Positions 16,810 through 25,260 of a stretch of DNA of 64,000 nt are shown here, one piece after another (position 1 is the first letter of the stretch; every line of letters begins with the position of its first letter). The DNA lies in contig CP121336.1 of assembly GCA_043553855.1 (NCBI GenBank), positions 868,001 to 932,000 of the forward strand, written 5' to 3'. Both the position numbers and the translations under genes were made by a program. This stretch comes from JAUIAS01 sp030425395. GTDB taxonomy: Bacteria; Pseudomonadota; Alphaproteobacteria; Rhodobacterales; Rhodobacteraceae. Below the pieces are notes generated by a model. That model was not told the DNA's origin, ran no database searches, and worked only from the letters and a program-made list of their open reading frames with translations.

Positions 16810-17448
16810 ATGGCTGGTGAGATTCCTGATCTCGTAGCTCTGGAACGTTCGGGGACAGGCAAGGGCGCCGCCCGTCAAGCCCGTCGCAACGGGATGGTTC
16901 CGGGGATTGTATTTGGCGGCGACACTGATCCGCTTCCGATCAATATTCCTTTCAACGAACTGATCAAGCGCCTGCGCGCCGGTCGCTTCAAGTCGACCCT
17001 GTTCAACCTCAAGGTTGAAGGTCAAGAAGACGTGCGCGTGATCTGCCGCGACGTTCAGCGCGACGTGGTCAAAGACCTGCCCACACATGTGGACTTCATG
17101 CGCCTGCGCCGCACCACGAAAATCAACCTGTTCATTCCGGTTGAATTCATCAACGAAGACGCGGCACCGGGCCTCAAGCGTGGCGGCGTTCTGACCGCAG
17201 TTCGCCCCGAAGTCGAACTGGTCGTGACTGCCGGTGACATTCCCGATCACATCACCGTGGACCTGACCGGCATGCAGATCGGCGACACCGCGACGATCTC
17301 TGGCGTGAACCTGCCCGCAGGCTCCAAGCCGACCATCGACCGCGACTTTGTGATTGCCAACATCTCTGCACCCTCCGGCCTGCGTTCCGCGGACGCCGAA
17401 GAAGCTGACGGCGAAGCCGGCGGCGAAGGTGAGGGCGGCGAAGAGTAA
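16810..17448 (+). CDS. rplY: 50S ribosomal protein L25 (general stress protein Ctc type)
   Basis: 212 residues. The N-terminal 5S-rRNA-binding domain (ERSGTGKGAARQARRNGMVPGIVFGG) is followed by the TL5/CTC C-terminal beta domain (HVDFMRLRR, INLFIPVEF, LKRGGVLTAV), ending in an acidic Glu/Gly tail typical of alphaproteobacterial L25. The ATG follows TTGGAGAATAAGAC. It is the first gene of the conserved rplY-pth neighbourhood, but a strong terminator separates the two. Confidence 0.96.
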   Translation: MAGEIPDLVALERSGTGKGAARQARRNGMVPGIVFGGDTDPLPINIPFNELIKRLRAGRFKSTLFNLKVEGQEDVRVICRDVQRDVVKDLPTHVDFMRLRRTTKINLFIPVEFINEDAAPGLKRGGVLTAVRPEVELVVTAGDIPDHITVDLTGMQIGDTATISGVNLPAGSKPTIDRDFVIANISAPSGLRSADAEEADGEAGGEGEGGEE

Positions 17449-17477
17449 TTCTCTTGCCCGCCGCATAGCGCATTGGG

Positions 17478-17504
17478 AAACGGGGCCGATTGGCCCCGTT
17501 TTCT
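17478..17504 (+). terminator. Rho-independent terminator of rplY
   Basis: AAACGGGGCC, loop GATT, GGCCCCGTTT: a perfect 10-bp stem, followed by TCTGTTT. It lies 30 bp past the rplY stop and before pth. Confidence 0.9.
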
Positions 17505-17603
17505 GTTTGCGGCACAGGAAACCCAGATGGGCGGTCAATCTCTGGAACTGTATCGCGTTTCAGGGCATAGGATATGCCCAGCTTGAAAAAGCGGAGGAGC
17601 AGG

Positions 17604-18281
17604 ATGCGTTTATTCGTCGGCCTTGGAAATCCGGGGGCTCAATACGCCCGAAATCGGCACAATATCGGCTTCATGGCACTGGATCAGATCGCCTCGGACC
17701 ACGGGTTCGCCCCATGGCGCAAGAAATTCAGCGGCCAGATGACCGAAGGCCGCCTTGGAAATAACAAGGTCCTGTTGCTCAAACCCGAAACATTCATGAA
17801 CCGGTCCGGCCAATCGGTCGGCGAGGCGATGCGGTTCTACAAACTGGAACCTCAGGACATTGTCGTTTTTCACGATGAACTTGATTTGGCACCGGGCAAG
17901 GTTCGCGTGAAATCCGGCGGCGGTCACGCCGGTCACAACGGGCTGAGGTCAATTCACGCCCATATCGGCGACACGTATGACAGGGTTCGGTTGGGCATCG
18001 GGCATCCGGGCCGCAAGGAGATGGTCGCCAACTATGTGCTGTCTGATTTCGCCAAAGCCGAGGGCGAAATGCTGGACGATGTCTTGCGTGGGCTTTCGGA
18101 CGGGGCAGCCGAGCTTGCCAATGGCGATGGCGGACGCTTCATGAATGCTGTCGCACAACGCACGTCCCCCCCGCGATCCAGCAAAACCCCCAAGGCGCAA
18201 CCAGCCAAGCCCAAGCCTCCAGCAGATCCCGAACCAGATCAGCGGTCCGCGCTCGAGAAATTGATGAGCCGTTTCAAATGA
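17604..18281 (+). CDS. pth: peptidyl-tRNA hydrolase
   Basis: 225 residues from the ATG preceded by GGAGGAGCAGG. MRLFVGLGNPGAQYARNRHN contains the substrate-binding Asn10 and catalytic His20. FMNRSGQSVGEAM and FHDELDLAPGKVRVK are the other conserved blocks. Pth releases peptides from drop-off peptidyl-tRNA. The catalytic domain ends near residue 185; a Pro/Lys-rich tail of about 40 residues follows, absent from the E. coli enzyme. The stop overlaps the next gene's ATG by 4 bp. Confidence 0.96.
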   Translation: MRLFVGLGNPGAQYARNRHNIGFMALDQIASDHGFAPWRKKFSGQMTEGRLGNNKVLLLKPETFMNRSGQSVGEAMRFYKLEPQDIVVFHDELDLAPGKVRVKSGGGHAGHNGLRSIHAHIGDTYDRVRLGIGHPGRKEMVANYVLSDFAKAEGEMLDDVLRGLSDGAAELANGDGGRFMNAVAQRTSPPRSSKTPKAQPAKPKPPADPEPDQRSALEKLMSRFK

Positions 18282-19315
18282 CCCTGATCGAGGCCTTGCG
18301 CCAACAGGCTGCCGCCTGCACCGAGCTGGGATCGCCCTTCATGGGGCAATTGCTCGGAATGCTGGCCAACACCTGGTGCCATGACGGCCCACTGGGGATG
18401 TTTTGCGATGGATTTTCCGGCGACATCGGGCCTGGTGGTGCGTCGCTTCCGCTGCGGCTGGCGGGGGCCTTGCACGCCGTCGTGCTGACCGGGCGCGATG
18501 ACAACCTGCGAGCGGTCTACCCGCCTGCCACCGTCGATGACGAGACCCTCGCCCGGATCGTCTGGCAGGCGATCGACCGACATTCGGCGTTCGTGACGGA
18601 TTGGATGGGGTCGGCCCCACAAACCAACGAAGTGCGGCGCAGCGCGGTCCTGATCGCAGCGGCGCATTTTTTGGCAGGGCGCTACAAAATGCCGTTTGTT
18701 ACCTCAGAACTGGGGGCCAGTGCTGGGCTGAACCTTGGCTGGCATCGATATGGGCTGACCACTCCCAATGGCGCATTGGGTCCGGAGAACCCGGTTCTCA
18801 CGCTCTCACCGGAATGGCAAAGCGGTGCACCGGAAGCCCACGATGTTCATCTGGCCCAAAGGCGTGGCGTTGATCTCAACCCTCTGGACCCCGATGATCC
18901 CGATCAGGCACTCAGGCTCTGTTCCTATCTCTGGCCGGATCAACCCGCCCGAATGGACCTGACCCGTGCGGCCATCGCAGCGCGAACAGATGTGGTGGAC
19001 CGATCCGACGCGGTGGATTGGCTGGGGCAACGTCTGAAACAGGTGCCGGACGGCCATCTGCACCTTATCTATCATACCATTGCGTGGCAGTATTTCCCCA
19101 AAGAACGGCAAGCAACTGGCACCGCGATGATCGAAGCAGCCGGCGCACGTGCACCCCACACCGCCCCGATTGCGTGGCTGTCATATGAAGCGGACGGAAC
19201 CGCGCCCGGCGCGGCCCTGAGCCTGCGCCTCTGGCCCGGCAATCTTCGGGTTTCGTTGGGCCGAGCCGATTTTCATGGCCGCTGGATTGACTGGCGCCCC
19301 ACGCAGTTGACCTGA
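18278..19315 (+). CDS. DUF2332 family protein
   Basis: 345 residues, translationally coupled (ATGA) to pth. The sequence matches the DUF2332 family: GSPFMGQLLGML near the N-terminus, a TNEVRRSAVL segment, SELGASAGLNLGWHRYG, and HTIAWQYFPKERQA. Some family members have a methyltransferase-like core (ELGASAGLN resembles a nucleotide-binding glycine loop), but no reaction is established. Probably cytoplasmic. Confidence 0.8.
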   Translation: MTLIEALRQQAAACTELGSPFMGQLLGMLANTWCHDGPLGMFCDGFSGDIGPGGASLPLRLAGALHAVVLTGRDDNLRAVYPPATVDDETLARIVWQAIDRHSAFVTDWMGSAPQTNEVRRSAVLIAAAHFLAGRYKMPFVTSELGASAGLNLGWHRYGLTTPNGALGPENPVLTLSPEWQSGAPEAHDVHLAQRRGVDLNPLDPDDPDQALRLCSYLWPDQPARMDLTRAAIAARTDVVDRSDAVDWLGQRLKQVPDGHLHLIYHTIAWQYFPKERQATGTAMIEAAGARAPHTAPIAWLSYEADGTAPGAALSLRLWPGNLRVSLGRADFHGRWIDWRPTQLT

Positions 19316-19400
19316 CGTTCGTCAACGCAATGTTTGCCCCGGACTGGCAAGCGTGTTCATACTTCCTGATCACAGGCCAAAACTGCGGGAGGGGAATAAA

Positions 19401-20564
19401 ATGCGCGCAATCCTGAAATGGGGTATTCGCATCGTTCTGGCGCTTGTGATCGCTGCGGCGGTCGTGGGCGTCTGGAAGCGCGAGGAACTGACCCGGCTGC
19501 TGGCGGTCAATTCCCTGTTTGACGCAGATCGCATTGTCACCAATTTCAGCAATATGGAGTCCGCGTTTCTGACCCGCACGGTCAGTCGCGGCGACGGTCC
19601 TGTGGTTGATCTGCCTCGCGGGTCCGGGGCCGAGTTGCCCAACGATGCATCAGACTGGATCACCGATTTCAACCTGACATCCCTGCTGGTGATGAAGAGC
19701 GGCGCGATCGTGTATGAGGATTATTACCTTGGCACCACCCCCGATGACCGGCGGATTTCTTGGTCAATCGCCAAAAGCTATATCTCGGCCCTGTTCGGAA
19801 CTGCCGTTGCCGAGGGCCTGATTGATCTGGACGCCCCCGTCACGCAATACGCGCCCGAACTCAAAGGCGGCGCATATGATGGCGTGACCGTTCGCAATGT
19901 TCTGCAAATGTCGAGCGGCGTCGTCTTTGACGAGGACTATCTCGACCCGGATTCTGATATCAACAAGATGGGACGCGTTCTGGCGCTTGGCGGATTGATG
20001 GACGATTTCGCCGCCGCCCTGAAAGACCGCGAAGCCACCCCCGGTGAGCGGTTCAAATATGTTTCCATCGATACGCATGTCGTCGGCATGATCCTGCGCG
20101 GAGCCACGGGCCGCGATGTGCCTGATCTGATGTCCGAACGCATCATCGCGCGTCTCGGACAGGAACAGGATGCCACCTATGTAACGGACGGGGCCGGTGT
20201 GGCCTTTGTTCTGGGCGGGCTGAACATCACCACGCGCGATTATGCCCGGTTCGGTCAAATGATCCTCCAAGATGGCGAATGGCAAGGCGAACAGATCATC
20301 CCCGCCGATTGGATCGCGGAATCCACAGCACCCAACGCCCTCACCGCGCCCGGTCAGATGCGGTATGGTTATCAGTGGTGGATGCCCGAAGACGCGCCCG
20401 ACGGCATATTTCTCGGACGTGGCATTTACGGCCAGTTTCTCTATATTGATCGCAACAGCGACGTGGTCATTGTGGTCACCGCCGCTGATCGCAAGTTTCG
20501 CGAACCGGGTCGTCTTGACGCAAACATAGATATCATGCGCCGGATCGCAGAAAGCCTGAACTAG
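19401..20564 (+). CDS. serine hydrolase, beta-lactamase/class C PBP family
   Basis: 387 residues, starting at an ATG after GGGAGGGGAATAAA. An N-terminal membrane anchor (5-25) is followed by a periplasmic beta-lactamase-fold domain. The nucleophile motif S122-I-A-K125 (RISWSIAKSY) is intact, with a YVSIDTH segment at the second-motif position and a GRGIYGQFLYID region near the third. Members are esterases, D-aminopeptidases or 6-aminohexanoate hydrolases more often than beta-lactamases, so the substrate is unknown. The DUF2237 gene follows by 9 bp. Confidence 0.82.
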   Translation: MRAILKWGIRIVLALVIAAAVVGVWKREELTRLLAVNSLFDADRIVTNFSNMESAFLTRTVSRGDGPVVDLPRGSGAELPNDASDWITDFNLTSLLVMKSGAIVYEDYYLGTTPDDRRISWSIAKSYISALFGTAVAEGLIDLDAPVTQYAPELKGGAYDGVTVRNVLQMSSGVVFDEDYLDPDSDINKMGRVLALGGLMDDFAAALKDREATPGERFKYVSIDTHVVGMILRGATGRDVPDLMSERIIARLGQEQDATYVTDGAGVAFVLGGLNITTRDYARFGQMILQDGEWQGEQIIPADWIAESTAPNALTAPGQMRYGYQWWMPEDAPDGIFLGRGIYGQFLYIDRNSDVVIVVTAADRKFREPGRLDANIDIMRRIAESLN

Positions 20565-20573
20565 GAGGCATCC

Positions 20574-20945
20574 ATGGAACCTGAGCCAAGCATCAACGTT
20601 CTGGGTGAACCTTTGAGCCTGTGTTCGCTGGATCCGGTTACCGGCTTTTTCCGCGAAGGGTTCTGCAACACCTGCGCCGCCGATCAGGGCAGCCACACGG
20701 TTTGCGCCGTGATGACCGATGAATTTCTGGCATTCTCAAAATACGTGGGCAATGACCTGACCACGCCGATGCCGCAGTTCAACTTTGCCGGGCTCAAGGC
20801 AGGGGATCAGTGGTGCCTGTGCGCCGGGCGATTTCTTCAGGCGCATGACGAAGGATGCGCGCCACGTGTGAACCTGAACGCGACCCATGCCCGTGCGCTT
20901 GAAATCGTGCCTCTGGCCGTCTTGCAGGAACACGCCCTGCCCTAG
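20574..20945 (+). CDS. DUF2237 family protein
   Basis: 123 residues, 9 bp after the serine hydrolase and probably cotranscribed. It matches DUF2237: NVLGEPLSLCSLDPVTGFFREGFCNTC, HTVCAVMTDEFL, LKAGDQWCLCAGRF and CAPRVNLNATH, with seven cysteines in conserved spacing that suggest metal binding. No reaction is known for the family. Cytoplasmic by lack of a leader. Confidence 0.85.
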   Translation: MEPEPSINVLGEPLSLCSLDPVTGFFREGFCNTCAADQGSHTVCAVMTDEFLAFSKYVGNDLTTPMPQFNFAGLKAGDQWCLCAGRFLQAHDEGCAPRVNLNATHARALEIVPLAVLQEHALP

Positions 20946-20972
20946 CGCCAGCTATCGCGCTGTCTGGCACGA

Positions 20973-22055
20973 TCAGGCCCCGATATTCTCTGGTGCGATC
21001 GCCACGGACTTTACCACGGCGTAACACGTTACCCCCGGAGCGAGCGCAAGCGCATTTGCTGACCGGCGCGTGATCCGTGCAAGAATGCGCCCCGCCGGTG
21101 TGGACAGCGCCACCAGCGCGCCCGGCCCTCCGCCCTCGCGCAGTTCCTCAACCGTGCCCGATATGATGTTGAGCGCCGAGAGCCCTTGCGGACGGTCGCG
21201 CGACAAAATCACATCATGCGCCGCGATCCGAAGCCGCAATCCACTGCCCAACGGGTGCGCGACGCGCGGCACCCACAGCCGCACCCCCCCTGCCTCAAGC
21301 ACGGACAACCCATCGTCATCCTGCGCGACCAACCGGGCCGAAATGACCGCCCCCGCCGCCCGCGCACCCAGCGGCGTAACTGCCGGATTGCCCAGAACCT
21401 CCGTCGCAGATCCCTGAGCGATCACCCGTCCGGCATCAAGTGCGACCACCGTTGTCGCCAACCGGGCAACCTCGGCCACGGAATGGGTCACATAAAGGAT
21501 CGGCACAGCCACCTCATCGCGCAGGCGCTCAAAGTAGGGCAGAATTTCAGCCTTGCGCGCTTCGTCCAGTGCAGACAGGGGTTCGTCGGCCAACACCATG
21601 CGCGGCCCCGACAAAAGCGCCCGCCCTATAGCCACACGCTGGCGTTCCCCGCCGGACAGCGCGCCGATGCGCCGCCCCAGAAGCGGCCCAAGGTCCAACA
21701 TCTCGACCACAGGTTCGAAGGCAACAGCGCGCGCACCAGCCCGCGCAAACCAGCGCCCGAACAACAAGTTCTGTCGCACTGTCAAATGCGGGAACAGACG
21801 TGCATCCTGAAAGATATAACCGAGCCTGCGCCGATGCGGCGGCAAAAAGATGTTCTTGTCGCTGTCCATAAGCGTGTCGCCATCGACACGCAATTGCCCG
21901 CGATCAGGGCGCAACAGACCGGCCACCGCGTTGATAACCGTCGTCTTGCCCGACCCGGACTTCCCGAACAGGACGGTCACGCCCCGTTCCGCGCGAAATG
22001 CCACGTCCAGCGTCAGGTCACCCAGCCTGTGCGACATTCGCAAATCCAGCATCAC
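20973..22055 (-). CDS. modC: molybdate ABC transporter ATP-binding protein
   Basis: 360 residues. Walker A (GKSGSGKTT), ABC signature (LSGGERQR), Walker B (MVLADEPLSALD) and an H-loop (YVTHS) define the ATPase domain, and the C-terminal part (about 290-355) is a Mop/TOBE oxyanion-binding domain. It powers molybdate import with ModB and ModA. Its start overlaps modB by 4 bp. Last gene of modABC. Confidence 0.95.
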   Translation of the reverse strand: MMLDLRMSHRLGDLTLDVAFRAERGVTVLFGKSGSGKTTVINAVAGLLRPDRGQLRVDGDTLMDSDKNIFLPPHRRRLGYIFQDARLFPHLTVRQNLLFGRWFARAGARAVAFEPVVEMLDLGPLLGRRIGALSGGERQRVAIGRALLSGPRMVLADEPLSALDEARKAEILPYFERLRDEVAVPILYVTHSVAEVARLATTVVALDAGRVIAQGSATEVLGNPAVTPLGARAAGAVISARLVAQDDDGLSVLEAGGVRLWVPRVAHPLGSGLRLRIAAHDVILSRDRPQGLSALNIISGTVEELREGGGPGALVALSTPAGRILARITRRSANALALAPGVTCYAVVKSVAIAPENIGA

Positions 22056-22747
22056 GCCCCCGCCACGCGCCGCGCCGCGCGACGCGCGACAGATTCGGAC
22101 ACAATCAGCGCCCCAAGCGCGATAACCACCGACACCGCCACAAGGCGAAGGGCCGCGCCTTCGCCATCGGGTGTTTGCAGGAACGCATAGATCGCCGACG
22201 GCACCGTCCGCGTTTCACCAGGAATGTTGGACACAAACGTTATCGTCGCGCCGAATTCGCCCATCGCCTTGGCAAAGCCAAGGATTGCTCCCGCAACGAT
22301 GCCCGGCAGGATCAGGGGCAAAGTAATTGTCACAAAGACCCAGATCCGCCCTGCCCCAAGCGTGGCCGCAGCCTGTTCGAGGCGCGGGTCGACCGCCTCA
22401 AGCGACAGGCGGATTGCCCGCACCATCAAAGGAAACCCCATGACCGCCGCCGCCAAGGCAGCCCCCGTCCAGCGAAAGGCGAACACGATGCCCATATCGG
22501 CTAGCGCCGCACCCACCCGTCCCTGAAGCCCGAATGTCATCAACAACAGATACCCCGTCACGACAGGCGGCAAGATCAACGGCAAATGGACCAAGGCGTT
22601 CACAATCTGTTTGCCCGGAAAAGACCAACGCGCCAGCGCATAGGCCACGAATATTCCGATGGGCAGTGCCCAGAGCGTCGCCCAGAACGACACCCGTAAA
22701 GATAGCGCCACGGCCTCCCATTCCTGTGGTCCGAGAAAAGACGCCAT
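22052..22747 (-). CDS. modB: molybdate ABC transporter permease
   Basis: 231 residues from the ATG at 22747, chosen because MASFLGPQEWEAVALSLRVS matches the family start; a longer frame to 22807 overlaps modA. Five or so membrane spans and the EAA loop (EAAATLGAGRIWVFVTITLPLILPGIVAG) that docks to ModC are visible. The start lies 2 bp downstream of the modA stop. Confidence 0.94.
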   Translation of the reverse strand: MASFLGPQEWEAVALSLRVSFWATLWALPIGIFVAYALARWSFPGKQIVNALVHLPLILPPVVTGYLLLMTFGLQGRVGAALADMGIVFAFRWTGAALAAAVMGFPLMVRAIRLSLEAVDPRLEQAAATLGAGRIWVFVTITLPLILPGIVAGAILGFAKAMGEFGATITFVSNIPGETRTVPSAIYAFLQTPDGEGAALRLVAVSVVIALGALIVSESVARRAARRVAGA

Positions 22748-22748
22748 C

Positions 22749-23516
22749 TCAACCCTCCACCGGGGTAAATCCGTGTCGGCGCAGAATGGCTTGCGCCTGC
22801 GGCCCACGCAAATACGTCAGAAAATTCCTGACTGCTACGGTGTCCCGACCTGCGATGGCAGCGGCGGGATAGCGAATGGGCGGGTGGCTGGCTGCGGGAA
22901 AAGTTGCAACGATCCGCACCCGGTCTTCGACCTGTGCATCGCTTGCATAAACGATGCCGAAAGGTGCCGCGCCCACTGCCACCAAGGCCAGTGCGGCACG
23001 CACATTGTCGGTCTGAGCCACGCGCCCCTCAACAGACTGCCAAAGGCCGAGTGTTTCGAGTGCAGCCTTGCCATAGATGCCCGCAGGAACCGCCTCTATC
23101 AACGCCATCGCCAATCGTCCATCGCCCAACCGGCGCAGCGCGGCCTGCACGTCGTCCAGCGGCACAGGCTCGATCTGGCCCCCGGCCGATGCGATCAGAA
23201 CCAGCCGGTTGCCCGCCAGATCAAACCGTGTGCCCGGCACGACAAGGCCCTCGCTGGCAAGAGCATCCATCCAGTCTTTATTGGCCGAGATGAACACATC
23301 CGCAGGCGCACCTTGACTGATCTGCCGTGCCAAGGCCGAGGTTCCCGCAAACGACACAACCACGTCGTGGCCAGTATCCTCTTCAAACCTCTGGGCCACC
23401 TCGTTGAGAGCACCCGTCAGACTTGCTGCGGCGAACACGGTGATGCGGTCCGCCATCGCAGGCAGAGCAGTCAGGCAAAGCGCAAAGAGCAGCGCCAAAA
23501 GGCGACTAAAGGGCAT
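22749..23516 (-). CDS. modA: molybdate ABC transporter substrate-binding protein
   Basis: 255 residues with a Sec signal peptide (LLALLFALCLTALPAMA, cleavage near 22). The mature start RITVFAAASLTGALNEVAQRFE contains the oxyanion-binding serine/threonine loop of ModA. Periplasmic receptor for molybdate/tungstate. The ATG at 23516 lies 10 bp downstream of a perfect Mo-box, so transcription of modABC is expected to be repressed by ModE when molybdate is abundant. The frame extends upstream to 23585, but this would cross the operator. Confidence 0.94.
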   Translation of the reverse strand: MPFSRLLALLFALCLTALPAMADRITVFAAASLTGALNEVAQRFEEDTGHDVVVSFAGTSALARQISQGAPADVFISANKDWMDALASEGLVVPGTRFDLAGNRLVLIASAGGQIEPVPLDDVQAALRRLGDGRLAMALIEAVPAGIYGKAALETLGLWQSVEGRVAQTDNVRAALALVAVGAAPFGIVYASDAQVEDRVRIVATFPAASHPPIRYPAAAIAGRDTVAVRNFLTYLRGPQAQAILRRHGFTPVEG

Positions 23517-23526
23517 AAGGGTCAAA

Positions 23527-23552
23527 CCGATATGTTTCCAAGAACATATCGG
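23527..23552. promoter_or_regulatory. Mo-box (ModE operator) upstream of modA
   Basis: CCGATATGTT (23527-23536), 6-base spacer, AACATATCGG (23543-23552): a perfect 10-bp inverted repeat. The CGATAT...ATATCG core and the spacer match the general layout of ModE sites. It sits in the 72-bp gap between modE and modA, adjacent to the modA start. Confidence 0.82.
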
Positions 23553-23588
23553 GGATGCGCCGTGGCATTGCAAGTGGCAATGCACCGC

Positions 23589-23969
23589 TCAGCCTTTATC
23601 CGACGGCTGTTTGAGGCGTGCGGTCAGGTCGGCCATCCGGTCGGCCCCTGCATCGGACGTAACCCGCACAAGATCGCGATAAAGCGCAAGAATTTCACGT
23701 CCTAGCGGCGTCAGGCTTGCCCCGCCGCCGCGCGCACCGCCGCGCGTGCTGTCCACAAGCGGACCTTGAAAGGTTGTGTTCATCACCTCGACCAGCATCC
23801 AAGCGCGCTTGTAGCTCATCGACATGCGCCGCCCCGCTGCTGCTATTGATCCGGTTTCGGCAATGTGGTCGAGCAAGTCAGCTTTGCCGGGACCAAGCAT
23901 CGCGTCGTTGCCCCACAGCACCCGCAATCGCAGTTCCGGGGTATATTTCGCGTCTTTGGTATCTGCCAT
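23589..23969 (-). CDS. modE: molybdenum-dependent transcriptional regulator, ModE N-terminal type
   Basis: 126 residues. It corresponds to the winged-helix DNA-binding domain of ModE (LLDHIAETGSIAAAGRRMSMSYKRAWMLVEVMN, then TRGGARGGGASLTPLGREIL). The C-terminal molybdate-binding Mop domains of E. coli ModE are absent, as in the short MopA/B-like or one-domain regulators of many alphaproteobacteria; how molybdate is sensed is therefore unclear. The ATG at 23969 is used; the longer frame overlaps the preceding deaminase gene, which ends 16 bp upstream. Confidence 0.88.
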   Translation of the reverse strand: MADTKDAKYTPELRLRVLWGNDAMLGPGKADLLDHIAETGSIAAAGRRMSMSYKRAWMLVEVMNTTFQGPLVDSTRGGARGGGASLTPLGREILALYRDLVRVTSDAGADRMADLTARLKQPSDKG

Positions 23970-23985
23970 GGAAAACCGGCCTTGT

Positions 23986-25260
23986 TCAGGGGCGCACCCG
24001 CCGCCGGACATGATTGGCTCTGCCCGGGATGGCCAGTTCAGCATCGCCGCGCGCGCTGCGGGCCACGATCTTGCCCTTGGACACTACGGCAAGCCGCGCG
24101 GGCCGCAAGCGCAGCGCCTCGATCGGATCACCGGCATCCAACACCACAAGCGACGCCTGCGCGCCCGGCTTCAGACCGTAATCGCTCAACCCGATAATCT
24201 GTGCATTGGTTTCCGTGACCATCGTAAAGCAGCGCGCCATTTCATCGGGATGGGTCATCTGGGCCACGTGCATCCCCATGAACGCCACGTCCAGCATATC
24301 CGCCGTGCCCAGTGAATACCACGAATCCAGCACGCAATCCTGCCCCCAGCCCACAGTGATCCCATGCGCCTGCATTTCCCTGACCCGCGTCAGGCCCCGC
24401 CGTTTGGGGAACGTGTCGTGCCGCCCCTGAAGAACAATGTTGATGATCGGGTTCGGAATTGCCGCGATACCTGCCTCGGCAATAAGCGGCAGAAGTTTTG
24501 AAACATAGTAGTTGTCCATCGAATGCATCGACGTCAAATGCGATCCGGCCACCCGCCCCCCAAGGCCATGCCGCTGGGTTTCGTAGGCCAGTGTTTCGAT
24601 ATGGCGGGACATGGGATCGTCGGTCTCATCGCAATGTATATCCACCATCAGGCCCCGGTCGGCCGCAATCTGGCACAGATCGGCGAGGCTGTCGGCTCCG
24701 TCCTGCATCCGCCTTTCGAAATGCGGAATGCCGCCGACCACATCCACGCCCATATCCAGCGCACGGATCAGATTTTCGCGGCCCGTGGGCGTGCGATAGA
24801 GGCCATCCTGCGGGAAGGCCACCAATTGCAGATCGAGGTATTCCGACACCCGGTCGCGCACTTCCAGCATCGCGGTTACGGTATTGAGGTGGTCCGGCGT
24901 TGTGTCCACATGGCTGCGGATCGCGAGAATACCCATCGACACGGCCCAATCGCAGTATCGCAAGGCACGGTCGATCATTTCATCCACGGTGGCGATATCG
25001 CGCAACTCTCCCCAAAGGGAGATCCCTTCCAGTAGGGTGCCCGACGCGTTCACCCGTGGCGTGCCATAGGACAGGGTGGCGTCCATGTGGAAATGCGGAT
25101 CAACAAAAGGCGGCGCGACCAGATCGCCACTGGCGTCGATCACATCACGGGCGTCAGCGGTGATCTGCGGCTCTATCGCGGCGATCCGGTTGCCGCTGAT
25201 GGCGATATCGGCCACCCGGCCATCGGGCAGCGTGCCGCCCTTAACGATCAGGTCGAACAT
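23986..25260 (-). CDS. amidohydrolase, cytosine-deaminase-like
   Basis: 424 residues, amidohydrolase superfamily. Metal ligands: HFHMD near residue 63, an IRSHVDTTPDH block, DIHCDETDD (His plus general-acid Glu as in CodA), GSHLTSMHSMD, and a GQDCVLDSW segment with the conserved Asp. CodA deaminates cytosine to uracil; relatives act on isocytosine, guanidino-pyrimidines or creatinine, so the exact substrate is open. Its ATG overlaps the permease stop (TAATG), and four importer genes lie directly upstream in the operon, so its substrate is probably what they import. Confidence 0.87.
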   Translation of the reverse strand: MFDLIVKGGTLPDGRVADIAISGNRIAAIEPQITADARDVIDASGDLVAPPFVDPHFHMDATLSYGTPRVNASGTLLEGISLWGELRDIATVDEMIDRALRYCDWAVSMGILAIRSHVDTTPDHLNTVTAMLEVRDRVSEYLDLQLVAFPQDGLYRTPTGRENLIRALDMGVDVVGGIPHFERRMQDGADSLADLCQIAADRGLMVDIHCDETDDPMSRHIETLAYETQRHGLGGRVAGSHLTSMHSMDNYYVSKLLPLIAEAGIAAIPNPIINIVLQGRHDTFPKRRGLTRVREMQAHGITVGWGQDCVLDSWYSLGTADMLDVAFMGMHVAQMTHPDEMARCFTMVTETNAQIIGLSDYGLKPGAQASLVVLDAGDPIEALRLRPARLAVVSKGKIVARSARGDAELAIPGRANHVRRRVRP

